31,497 nt of DNA. Origin: an uncultured Bacilli bacterium. GTDB taxonomy: Bacteria; Bacillota_I; Bacilli_A; RF39; UBA660. The stretch covers positions 1 through 31,497 of the forward strand of contig CAPHZB010000012.1 of NCBI GenBank assembly GCA_948629335.1, in the 5' to 3' direction. Each line of letters starts with the position of its first letter. Within the stretch, counting starts at the first letter, position 1. This document shows, piece by piece, positions 23,300-30,682 of this stretch. Both the position numbers and the translations under genes were made by a program. The notes below the pieces were generated by a model that was not told where the DNA came from, made no database searches, and worked only from the letters and a program-made list of their open reading frames with translations.

Positions 23300-23359
23300 G
23301 CAATCACTCTCACCTTTTTGTTTTTATCATGAGTATATAAAACCTATCCCTTTTGATTA

Positions 23360-23388
23360 TTGACTTTTCAATGAAATAAGAGTACTAT
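23360..23388 (+). promoter_or_regulatory. Promoter of the RSH gene
   Basis: TTGACT at 23360-23365, 17 bp, TACTAT at 23383-23388. A TATAAT at 23393-23398 is also present but has no -35 at a suitable distance. Confidence 0.6.
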
Positions 23389-23448
23389 GGATTATAATTT
23401 AAAATACAATTAGAAATAATTTTTTAAACTTTATTGAGGTGTATAGGT

Positions 23449-24903
23449 ATGAATAAAACAATTGAAGAATTTTTAGAGTATATTCAAAATTATAGTGAAG
23501 AGGAGCAGGCTCAAATTAAGAAAGCTTATGAACTGGCTAAAAAACTGCATGCTGACCAGAAAAGAGATAGTGGGGAACCTTATATTATTCACCCTATTAA
23601 TGTGGCGTATAATGTGGCTTGTACAGTTGCGGATACAGATTCCATTTGTGCAGCGCTTCTTCATGATACTTTAGAAGATACAGAAATTACTAAGGAAGAA
23701 CTCAGCACTTCCTTTAATCCAACCATTGCCAATTTAGTAGATGGAGTTACTAATTTTAATAAATATAAAGAATATTCTAAAGTCGAGCGTGATAACGCTA
23801 CCATGCGTAAACTTGTTGTTACAGCTTTAAATGAAGATGTTCGCATTCTTTTAATCAAACTTTGTGACAAATTACATAATATGCGTACACTAGAATTTAA
23901 ACCATTTGAAAAACAAATAAAGACAGCCGAGGAAACTTTAAAATTCTATGCCCCTTTGGCTTACCATTTAGGTGTATATCGAATTAAAACAGAATTAGAA
24001 GATATCGCATTTTCTTATGTAGAAAAAAGTACATATACATCTTTAAAGGAAAAAAGAGAGGAATATACCACTTTAGTAGAAAAAGATTTATATACCATGA
24101 AAGAAAAAATAGAAGATATTTTAAAACAACAAAATATAAAAGTGACTACAAAAATTCGCTCTAAAAATGTGTATGGAATATACAACCGTTTAAAAAGTGG
24201 ACATAAATTCAGTGACATGTTCGATTTATTATGTTTAAAAATAGTAGTGGAGAGTGTACCCGATTGTTATTATGCTCTAGGACTAATTCACGCAAAATAT
24301 CACCCTCTTAATGGTAAATTTAAGGATTATATTTGTAATCCTAAAACAAATCTATACCAATCTCTTCACACAACTGTTTTTGGAGAAAATGGGCACTTGG
24401 TGCAAATACAAATTCGAACAACTAAAATGGATAAAATTGCTTCCTTTGGTTTAGGTGCTTATTGGCAGATTTATGAAGAAAATGCATATCAAATTATGCA
24501 AGAAGATTTTAAAAACTGTCAAATTTATAAATCTTTATCTCAAATCAATGAAACATTCAAAAACAATTATGAATTTGTAGAACATATTGAAGGAGAAGTT
24601 TTTTCAAACAAAATCTATATCTATTCTCCAAGAGGAGATGCTTATGCATTACCAATCGGTTCTACTGTCATTGACTTTGCCTATGCTATACATACTGATA
24701 TGGGAAATAAATTGATTGGAGCTTTTGTAAATGATGAAGAAGTTCCCATCACAACTATTTTAAAAAATAAAGATCGTGTTAGAATTATAACTAGTGATAC
24801 CTCTTCCTTCTTAGATTCTAAAACCAATTGGGAAGAAATTGTCGTAACCACTTTAGCAAAAAGAAGAATTCGCGAATATTTAAAAAAGAAAAAGGAAAAC
24901 TGA
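23449..24903 (+). CDS. Short RelA/SpoT homologue (RSH), probably a (p)ppGpp hydrolase
   Basis: The start is ATG 23449, 7 nt after GAGGTG; an in-frame TTG at 23434 is less likely. The 484-aa protein has a full HD hydrolase domain (about 25-180): YIIHPINVA, ALLHDTLEDTE (H72, D73, E76, D77), LVDGVTNF and LIKLCDKLHNMRTL. A synthetase-like domain covers about 220-345 and a TGS domain about 385-445. The synthetase has RSKNVYGIYNRL and YQSLHT. From memory, its EVQIRT motif reads IQIRT with Q319 where the catalytic Glu should be, and AExGxAAHW reads ASFGLGAYW. It stops after TGS, so the helical/ZFD/ACT regulatory part of long RSH proteins (about 730 aa) is missing. I infer hydrolase-only or regulatory activity. 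Confidence 0.88.
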   Translation: MNKTIEEFLEYIQNYSEEEQAQIKKAYELAKKLHADQKRDSGEPYIIHPINVAYNVACTVADTDSICAALLHDTLEDTEITKEELSTSFNPTIANLVDGVTNFNKYKEYSKVERDNATMRKLVVTALNEDVRILLIKLCDKLHNMRTLEFKPFEKQIKTAEETLKFYAPLAYHLGVYRIKTELEDIAFSYVEKSTYTSLKEKREEYTTLVEKDLYTMKEKIEDILKQQNIKVTTKIRSKNVYGIYNRLKSGHKFSDMFDLLCLKIVVESVPDCYYALGLIHAKYHPLNGKFKDYICNPKTNLYQSLHTTVFGENGHLVQIQIRTTKMDKIASFGLGAYWQIYEENAYQIMQEDFKNCQIYKSLSQINETFKNNYEFVEHIEGEVFSNKIYIYSPRGDAYALPIGSTVIDFAYAIHTDMGNKLIGAFVNDEEVPITTILKNKDRVRIITSDTSSFLDSKTNWEEIVVTTLAKRRIREYLKKKKEN

Positions 24904-24923
24904 AAACCATATGTAAAGCACAA

Positions 24924-24953
24924 TTGAAATGCATAAAATAAGTATGTTATAAT
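24924..24953 (+). promoter_or_regulatory. Promoter of the HPt gene
   Basis: TTGAAA at 24924-24929, 18 bp, TATAAT at 24948-24953 with TGT before the -10. Confidence 0.8.
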
Positions 24954-24990
24954 AAAAATGTATAGATAGTTAAGGAAGGAGTACGCAATA

Positions 24991-25347
24991 ATGAATAGAG
25001 AATTTTTAGAGAAAAATGGAATTGATGTAGCCCATGGATTAGAACTTTTAGGGGACATGGAGATGTATAATGAAACCATTTCTGATTTTCTAGAAGAGCA
25101 AAAAACAAGAATTCCAGCTTTAAAAGAATATAAAGAACAAGGAGACTGTGAAAACTACGCTATTTTAGCTCATGCAATGAAGAGTGATTCCAAGTATCTA
25201 GGATTTACTAAATTAATTGAACTTGCTTATGCCCATGAATTAAAGGGAAAAGAAAATGATATTGCCTTTATCAATGATCATTTTGAGGAACTTATGGAAG
25301 AAGCAAATCGAATTGAAAATGTATTAAAAGAATACATAGAAGGTTAA
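24991..25347 (+). CDS. Stand-alone HPt (histidine phosphotransfer) protein
   Basis: The 118-aa, all-helical, acidic protein carries the HPt signature LAHAMKSDSKYLGF with phosphorylatable H61, followed by the helix LIELAYAHELKGKE. HPt domains relay phosphate from the receiver of a hybrid kinase to a final response regulator. Both hybrid kinases in this window (11156 and 19260) end in a receiver without HPt, so this protein is the natural partner. The output regulator is not in the window. It has its own promoter and a strong terminator. Start follows AAGGAAGGAG. Confidence 0.85.
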   Translation: MNREFLEKNGIDVAHGLELLGDMEMYNETISDFLEEQKTRIPALKEYKEQGDCENYAILAHAMKSDSKYLGFTKLIELAYAHELKGKENDIAFINDHFEELMEEANRIENVLKEYIEG

Positions 25348-25359
25348 AAATATAGAGTA

Positions 25360-25388
25360 AGAATTACATACAAGTAATTCTTTTTTTC
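25360..25388 (+). terminator. Terminator after the HPt gene
   Basis: AGAATTAC and GTAATTCT form a perfect stem around ATACAA, followed by a run of Ts. Confidence 0.9.
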
Positions 25389-25461
25389 ACGAAAAATTCA
25401 CGGGAAATCCACTTTTCTTTCAAAATGATTTTTTAAAATGAGTAAGGAAGGAGAGAGGAAC

Positions 25462-26169
25462 ATGTATGAAAATGTGTTTAAGCGAGTTGAAGAAAAATAT
25501 GTATTAACGAAAGAACAGAAAGAACAACTTTTTGAAATGATTATACCTTATTTAAAAAAGGATAAATTTTATAAAACGACAATTTGTAATATTTATTTCG
25601 ATACAGATCATAATGATCTAATTATTCACTCTTTAGAAAAACCACCTTTTAAAGAAAAAATTCGGCTTAGAAGTTACCAAATACCATCCCTAGAAGATGA
25701 TGTTTTTTTAGAAGTAAAAACAAAATATAAAGGAATTGTTGGGAAAAGAAGAATAAAAATGAAATTAAAAGATTTTTATGATTATAGGAAAAACCATACT
25801 TTTGATGAAGATAACCAAATTATGAAAGAAATCGATTATTTCTTTACCTACTATCATTTAAAACCTGCCATTTATATTGCCTATGACCGAAAAAGTTATC
25901 AGTCAAGAGAAGATAAAAACTTACGGATTACCATCGATGAAAACTTAAGAAGTAGAAATGATGACTTACGGTTAGAACTTGGCGATGCAGGATTTCGATA
26001 TTTTAAGGGGGACCATTCTATTATGGAAATTAAAACATTAGGCGCCATGCCACTTTGGTTAGTAAGAGCTTTATCAAATTTAGAGATTTATCCTACTTCT
26101 TTTTCCAAATATGGCAGTATTTATATAAAAGAAAAACAAAAAAAGGAGGAAAAAATTTATGCTTACTAG
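25462..26169 (+). CDS. VTC domain protein (polyphosphate polymerase-like)
   Basis: The start is ATG 25462, just after GGAGAGAGGA; an in-frame ATG at 25438 lies before this site. The 235 aa follow the VTC/CYTH tunnel-fold pattern: FKRVEEKYVLT (ExKY), NIYFDT, EKIRLRSY (RxR), FLEVKTKYKG followed by KRR, IYIAYDRKSY, LRITIDENLRSR and IMEIKTLGAMPLWL near the end. In yeast Vtc4 this fold makes polyphosphate from ATP, and bacterial VTC proteins are assumed to be similar. Its last 11 bases overlap the DUF4956 gene, and the two families are commonly neighbours, suggesting one membrane complex. Polymer product is inferred from the family. Confidence 0.85.
   Translation: MYENVFKRVEEKYVLTKEQKEQLFEMIIPYLKKDKFYKTTICNIYFDTDHNDLIIHSLEKPPFKEKIRLRSYQIPSLEDDVFLEVKTKYKGIVGKRRIKMKLKDFYDYRKNHTFDEDNQIMKEIDYFFTYYHLKPAIYIAYDRKSYQSREDKNLRITIDENLRSRNDDLRLELGDAGFRYFKGDHSIMEIKTLGAMPLWLVRALSNLEIYPTSFSKYGSIYIKEKQKKEEKIYAY
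26143..26149 (+). promoter_or_regulatory. Ribosome site of the DUF4956 gene inside the VTC gene
   Basis: AAGGAGG lies 9 nt before ATG 26159 and inside the last codons of the VTC gene. It fixes the overlapping start. Confidence 0.8.
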
Positions 26170-26830
26170 TATTTTTTCAGATACAACGTCATCAATAGAA
26201 TTATCATCCATTTTACTTTGTTCTATCTGTTCCATTATTTTAGGAATGCTTATTGCTTTTACACACAAATACACTTCAAAATATAACAAAAGTTTTTTAA
26301 CTACAATTTCTGTTTTACCTCTTCTAGTACAAATGGTAATTATCATGGTAAATGGAAATTTAGGAACGAGTGTTGCTATTTTAGGGGCATTTAGCCTTGT
26401 TCGTTTTAGAAGCTTACCTGGAACATCAAAAGAAATCTTAAGTGTATTTTTTGCTATGACAGTAGGTTTAGCAACAGGAATGGGACATCTTGCCTTTGCA
26501 GGAATTATGACAGTTTTTGGATGTTTCGCATTAGTTTTTCTTAGCTTTATTAAAATTTATGATACCAATCGACAAGAGAAAATCCTAAAAATTACAATTC
26601 CAGAAAATTTAGATTATACAACTGTATTTGATACCATATTTACCAAATATACAAAAAAGGTAGAATTAGAGCAAGTAAAAACGACCAACATGGGAAGTAT
26701 GTTTGATTTAAGTTATCGGGTTACTCTTTTGAAGGAAGTTAGTGAAAAAGAGTTTATTGATGATTTGCGCACTAAAAATGGAAATTTAAAAATCATTTTA
26801 ACGCATCCTTTAACGGAAAGCGATTTATAG
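26159..26830 (+). CDS. DUF4956 membrane protein
   Basis: The 223-aa protein has about four membrane helices in residues 15-140, with the highly conserved-looking loop LGTSVAILGAFSLVRFRSLPGTSKEI (Arg-rich, about 75-100) typical of DUF4956. A cytoplasmic domain of about 80 residues follows (ILKITIPENLDY to LTHPLTESDL). Function is unknown; the family co-occurs with VTC proteins and with CotH or beta-helix proteins. It may be the membrane partner or channel for the VTC enzyme. It overlaps the VTC gene by 11 bp and is followed 10 bp later by the next gene of the operon. Confidence 0.85.
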   Translation: MLTSIFSDTTSSIELSSILLCSICSIILGMLIAFTHKYTSKYNKSFLTTISVLPLLVQMVIIMVNGNLGTSVAILGAFSLVRFRSLPGTSKEILSVFFAMTVGLATGMGHLAFAGIMTVFGCFALVFLSFIKIYDTNRQEKILKITIPENLDYTTVFDTIFTKYTKKVELEQVKTTNMGSMFDLSYRVTLLKEVSEKEFIDDLRTKNGNLKIILTHPLTESDL

Positions 26831-26840
26831 GAGGGAGAAA

Positions 26841-28625
26841 GTGAAAATAAAAAAGGAGCTACTCTATTTTCTTCCTATTCTCCTTCTGATTATAGGAGGA
26901 TATCTATTTTACCAAAACAGATATAGAAAAGAAAATACAAATAGAGAAGAACATATAAGCGAAATAGATACAGATATGACTTTAGATAATAGTGATACAG
27001 AAATTGATTGGACTACCTATACGGCAAAAGAGATAGAGTTAACAGAAAGTATCACCATTACTGAAGAAGGAATTTATACACTGTCAGGAACCCTCGAAAA
27101 TGGTTCTGTTACAGTCAACACCAAGGGAAATGTAAAACTAATCTTAAATAATGTACATATTAAAAATGAAAATGGACCTGCCATTTATATTGAAAATGCG
27201 AAAACAACCGTTATTTGGCTAGAGGAAGGAACGGAAAATAGTGTGGAAGATGGAAGTACCTATTCTACCTATGAGGAAGCTGTAAATGGCACTATTTATA
27301 GTAAAGACGATTTAGTATTTGATGGCTTAGGAAAACTTTATGTTACTGCCAACTATGAAGATGGAATTGTAGGAAAAGATGATGTAAAAATCATAAATGG
27401 TACATATAACGTTGCGTCCAAAGATGATGGTATTCGTGGGAAAGATTCAATCTATATTTTAAATGGGGATTTTCAAATTACTGCGGGAGGCGACGCGATT
27501 AAAACAACCAATGATACAGATACTAAAAAAGGATTCATTTATATTGAAAATGGAAATTTTACAATTGAGGCGACTTGTGATGGAATAGATGCAGAGAATA
27601 AAATCTTCATTCAAGATGGGAAATTTACCATCAAAACAGGTGGTGGAAATGAAAATGCAAGCCATACCTCAAGTGATTGGGGAAATTGGGGAAAGAAAGA
27701 AGTACAAACGACGGATACAGCTAGTGCTAAAGGAATAAAAGCAAAAACGAATCTTGTTATTCAAGGAGGAATATTTATTCTAGATACATCGGATGATAGT
27801 ATTCATTCAAACAATTCTATTGGAATTGGGGGAGGAGAATTTACAATTTCCTCTGGAGATGATGGAATACATGCCGATACAGAAATTATTATAGAAGCAG
27901 GGAATATCTCTATCGAAAAAAGTTATGAAGGGATAGAAGCAGCAAAAATAACAATACAAGGTGGAACCATTTCTGTTGTATCTAGTGATGATGGAATTAA
28001 CGTTGCTGGGGGAAAGGATGCATCAAGTATAGGTAGACCAGGCGAAAACCAGTATACAGAAAACACAGATAATGTTCTAAAAATTTATGGAGGAACGATT
28101 TATGTAAATGCAAATGGAGATGGAATTGATGTAAATGGAAGTGGTTATGTTTACGGAGGAGATATTACTGTAGATGGTCCAAGTGATAGTGGAAACGGAG
28201 CACTTGATTATGATAGAGAATTTGTTGTAGACGGCGGAACCATTTCTTTAGTAGGTTCTAGTGGAATGTTACAAGGGATTAGTTCCTCCTCAAAACAGTA
28301 CAATGTCATAATTAATTTTGGACAAAACTATTCGGAAAATAGCCAAATTGAAGTGTTTGATGATAAGGGAGAAGTACTACTTTCAAAAACACCTAGTAAA
28401 TCTTTTTCATCCTTTGTATTCTCTTTAAGTGAGTTAAAAAAGGACGGTTCTTACATTATAAAAGTAAATGGGGAGGTTATAGAACAGTTTACAATTTCAG
28501 AAATAACAACAACCATAGGAACTATAGGAGGTATAGGACCAGGAGGAAAGGGAGGAAGAGGAGAAAAAAATTCAGAAGGAGAAAGACCAATGGGACCTAG
28601 TGGAAAGCCAGAAGGGAGAAGATAA
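26841..28625 (+). CDS. Extracytoplasmic beta-helix protein (DUF4353 / carbohydrate-binding-like)
   Basis: GTG start at 26841 after GGAGGGAG, 10 nt behind the DUF4956 gene. The 594-aa protein has an N-terminal anchor (about 5-24, LLYFLPILLLIIGGYLFY) and an acidic linker. A long region (about 60-480) has a recurring rung pattern, DDGI followed by a short turn and an I.I.GG or I.NG strand (for example SKDDGIRGKDSIYILNGDF, SGDDGIHADTEIIIEAGNI). A small C-terminal domain follows, with a Gly/Pro/Arg/Glu-rich tail (GPGGKGGRGEK..., about 560-594). The repeats indicate a right-handed parallel beta-helix outside the membrane. Families of this kind are annotated as carbohydrate-binding and sit beside VTC/DUF4956 genes. 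Ligand unknown. Confidence 0.82.
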   Translation: MKIKKELLYFLPILLLIIGGYLFYQNRYRKENTNREEHISEIDTDMTLDNSDTEIDWTTYTAKEIELTESITITEEGIYTLSGTLENGSVTVNTKGNVKLILNNVHIKNENGPAIYIENAKTTVIWLEEGTENSVEDGSTYSTYEEAVNGTIYSKDDLVFDGLGKLYVTANYEDGIVGKDDVKIINGTYNVASKDDGIRGKDSIYILNGDFQITAGGDAIKTTNDTDTKKGFIYIENGNFTIEATCDGIDAENKIFIQDGKFTIKTGGGNENASHTSSDWGNWGKKEVQTTDTASAKGIKAKTNLVIQGGIFILDTSDDSIHSNNSIGIGGGEFTISSGDDGIHADTEIIIEAGNISIEKSYEGIEAAKITIQGGTISVVSSDDGINVAGGKDASSIGRPGENQYTENTDNVLKIYGGTIYVNANGDGIDVNGSGYVYGGDITVDGPSDSGNGALDYDREFVVDGGTISLVGSSGMLQGISSSSKQYNVIINFGQNYSENSQIEVFDDKGEVLLSKTPSKSFSSFVFSLSELKKDGSYIIKVNGEVIEQFTISEITTTIGTIGGIGPGGKGGRGEKNSEGERPMGPSGKPEGRR

Positions 28626-28644
28626 AGTTCTTCCTTTCTTTTTT
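28612..28644 (+). terminator. Terminator after the VTC operon
   Basis: GAAGGGAGAA pairs imperfectly with TTCTTCCTTTC around the stop codon region, followed by TTTTTT. Confidence 0.6.
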
Positions 28645-28679
28645 AATTAAATATACTTTTCCGTTTTAGGGGAGTGTGC

Positions 28680-28685
28680 TATAAT
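28680..28685 (+). promoter_or_regulatory. Extended -10 promoter of the alcohol dehydrogenase gene
   Basis: TATAAT with TGC directly before it. No convincing -35. Confidence 0.65.
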
Positions 28686-28714
28686 GAGTATATAAAATAA
28701 GATGGAGGAAAACA

Positions 28715-29740
28715 ATGAAGTGTGTTAGAATGAGTGATGTCAAAAAAATGGAAATTGCAGAAATAGAAAATCCAAAAAAGGAAGAAGGGAAAGTTCTTAT
28801 TCGCGTAAACGCTTGTGGAATCTGTGGCTCTGATATTCATTATTGGGTTAGCGGAGAACCAAAAGGGCTTATCATGGGACATGAATTTTCAGGAACAGTG
28901 GTGGATTCTGGAAATAGAGGGGATTTAAAAGTAGGAGATCGTGTTACAGGACTTCCAATTTCTCCTTGTGGCGTTTGTGAAGCATGTAGGACTGGAAATC
29001 CCCAGTATTGTCCAGAAACGTGGAGTAAAGCTGTAGGTCTTTCCCTAACAAATCCTGGAGGATACGCTGAATACATAAACTGTAGAGGGGATATGGTAAG
29101 ACGACTTCCTGATACCATTAGCGATGAAGAATCTTCGATGGTAGAGCCTTCTGCCGTAGCCTTACATGCAGTAAATTTAGCCAATATAAAAGTAGGTGAA
29201 CAGATCCTTATTATTGGTGGGGGAATTATCGGATTAATGTGCGCTGAATTTGCAAAAATGAATGGGGCCTCTTCTGTTATTCTTCTAGAAACAAATGAAA
29301 AACGAGGAACAAAAGCTGTTCAATATGGAAAAGTCGATGCATATTATAGTGCGTTAGATCCAAATGTAATAGGAAAGTTAAAGGAAAAGACAAAAGGCGG
29401 ATTTGACAAAGTATTTGAATGTTGTGGAAATGAACCAGCAGTTACAGAAGCCATTTTAGGTGTTAAACCTGGTGGAACTGTCGTTCTTGTTGGTGTATCA
29501 ACAGGGCCAATCACAATTCCTACCGTTATATCCGTTATGAGTGAAGTAAAAATGCAAGGAGCAATTGCCTATACAACAGAAGAATTTGATACTTGTATTG
29601 AACTAATTGCAAATAAAAAAATCAATGTACAGAAATACATTGATGATGTTATTCCTTTCGAAGAAGCACAACAAGCATTTGAACGTCTTACAAGTGGAGA
29701 AGATGAGGCCATTAAGATTATTTTAAAGCCTACTATTTAG
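28715..29740 (+). CDS. Zinc-dependent medium-chain alcohol/polyol dehydrogenase
   Basis: The 341-aa protein oxidises an alcohol with NAD(P). Catalytic zinc ligands are C37 (GICGSD), H56 and E57 (GHEFSG). The structural zinc Cys set is complete (C85, C88, C91, C99 in CGVCEACRTGNPQYC). The Rossmann loop is IIGGGIIGLMCAEFAK. C-terminal IDDVIPFEEAQQAFERL is typical of the sorbitol/threonine dehydrogenase branch. The exact substrate cannot be read from the sequence. Start follows GGAGGA. It has its own promoter; a weak AAGCCT/AGG hairpin with a T-run follows the stop. Confidence 0.9.
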   Translation: MKCVRMSDVKKMEIAEIENPKKEEGKVLIRVNACGICGSDIHYWVSGEPKGLIMGHEFSGTVVDSGNRGDLKVGDRVTGLPISPCGVCEACRTGNPQYCPETWSKAVGLSLTNPGGYAEYINCRGDMVRRLPDTISDEESSMVEPSAVALHAVNLANIKVGEQILIIGGGIIGLMCAEFAKMNGASSVILLETNEKRGTKAVQYGKVDAYYSALDPNVIGKLKEKTKGGFDKVFECCGNEPAVTEAILGVKPGGTVVLVGVSTGPITIPTVISVMSEVKMQGAIAYTTEEFDTCIELIANKKINVQKYIDDVIPFEEAQQAFERLTSGEDEAIKIILKPTI

Positions 29741-29753
29741 TCAGGTTTTTATT
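29723..29753 (+). terminator. Weak terminator after the dehydrogenase
   Basis: AAGCCT and AGGTT can pair around the stop codon, followed by TTTTTATTT. Short, imperfect stem. Confidence 0.35.
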
Positions 29754-29778
29754 TCTTACAATGTTATGGAGGATAAAA

Positions 29779-30405
29779 ATGAAAATAAAAAACCCAAAAA
29801 TTTTTTATTATGAGGAAGTTGGAATTGAAAAATGTAAGGAAGAGAACATAGTAGAACACGCTTTCTTTTCAAAGGGAAAAGAGGAATACATAGAAATAGA
29901 AGATGTCACTTTTGATAGTTGTATCTTTCATGCAATCGATTTTACAAATATAAAACTAGTGCATGTAGATTTTGTAGATGTCATTTTTGAGGAATGTGAT
30001 TTATCAAATCAATGTTTTGATCAAAAACGAATGGACCGTGTTATTTTTAAAAATTGTAAAATGATAGGTACTTCTTTTATTGAATCTGCTTTATATGATA
30101 TTCAATTTGAAAATTGTCTTACACAGTATTTAAATTTTTCAAATGCCAAAATAAGAAACTTTCTTCTTAAAGATTGTGACTTTAAAGAGGCTACTTTTAT
30201 GGAAACTGATATTCAAAATATGGAGATAGAAAATACAAAATTATACCAGACAGAATTTATAAAAACGTCTTTAAAAGGAATTGACTTTTCTTCTTGTAAT
30301 ATAGAAGGAACACAATTTGATTCTTTTTCTTTAAAAGGAATTTCAATTAACCAATTTCAGGCTTCTTATTTGATAGGTATGTTAGGGGTTATTGTAAAAT
30401 TTTGA
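29779..30405 (+). CDS. Pentapeptide-repeat-like protein
   Basis: The start is ATG 29779, right after GGAGGA; an earlier in-frame ATG at 29761 precedes this site. The 208-aa protein has a five-residue periodicity over about 38-190, with F/L or M at the centre and an N, D, S or C before it (for example VTFDSCIFHAIDFTNIKL, VIFEECDLSN, VIFKNCKMIGTSF, LLKDCDFKEATF). This is the quadrilateral beta-helix pattern of pentapeptide repeat proteins (YjbI/Qnr type). It lacks the regular ADLxx consensus and a Qnr loop, so gyrase protection cannot be claimed. Cysteine is frequent in the repeats. Role unknown. Confidence 0.75.
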   Translation: MKIKNPKIFYYEEVGIEKCKEENIVEHAFFSKGKEEYIEIEDVTFDSCIFHAIDFTNIKLVHVDFVDVIFEECDLSNQCFDQKRMDRVIFKNCKMIGTSFIESALYDIQFENCLTQYLNFSNAKIRNFLLKDCDFKEATFMETDIQNMEIENTKLYQTEFIKTSLKGIDFSSCNIEGTQFDSFSLKGISINQFQASYLIGMLGVIVKF

Positions 30406-30443
30406 AGTCCATTTTAGATAAATAGCATCTACACCACTTAGGA

Positions 30444-30496
30444 AATAATCTTTTTCATTAATCATTTCTAAATATGCAACTTGAAATGAGATTATT
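30444..30496. repeat. Interrupted inverted repeat in an intergenic gap
   Basis: AATAATCT (30444-30451) and CATTTC (30463-30468) are mirrored by GAAATG (30483-30488) and AGATTATT (30489-30496), giving a 14-bp stem with an 11-nt bulge. The gap 30406-30682 otherwise holds only the promoter and ribosome site of the next gene. Confidence 0.35.
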
Positions 30497-30584
30497 AAAT
30501 CAAGATAATAGAAGAATATGAATACAGAAAAATTACTTTTTTTAAGAGCGTTACAGGATAAGAATTCATGTTATGTAAATGGTT

Positions 30585-30613
30585 TTTGTAAAAATAAATT
30601 CCTATGGTATAAT
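30585..30613 (+). promoter_or_regulatory. Promoter of the HExxH protein gene
   Basis: TTTGTA at 30585-30590, 17 bp, TATAAT at 30608-30613 with TGG before the -10. The leader of about 60 nt ends in AAAGGA before ATG 30683. Confidence 0.75.
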
Positions 30614-30682
30614 GGAATGGACATAATTATAGTACTTGCTTTCTACTAAGTATACAGAACAGATTAGAAAGGATTTTGTATA

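Larger units (their letters stand above)
22954..23325. repeat. Tandem repeat unit, copy 2 (type I TA-like module)
   Basis: Second copy of the 22544-22915 unit, in the same orientation. The RNA and peptide regions are base-for-base identical to copy 1. The remaining gap to the next gene (23326-23448) contains that gene's promoter and nothing else I can identify. Confidence 0.95.

Noticed and set aside
22544..23325. CRISPR-like or rRNA/tRNA-type repeat
   Set aside because: Only two long copies with 410-bp offset, no short repeat-spacer pattern and no tRNA/rRNA fold. Each unit is better explained as an RNA gene plus peptide gene.
24681..25079. Minus-strand ORF spanning the RSH end and HPt start
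   Set aside because: Overlaps two well-supported plus-strand genes and the HPt promoter; no ribosome site or family match.
29779..30405. Quinolone-resistance Qnr protein
   Set aside because: The pentapeptide pattern is irregular and there is no recognisable Qnr loop. Only the repeat fold can be supported.
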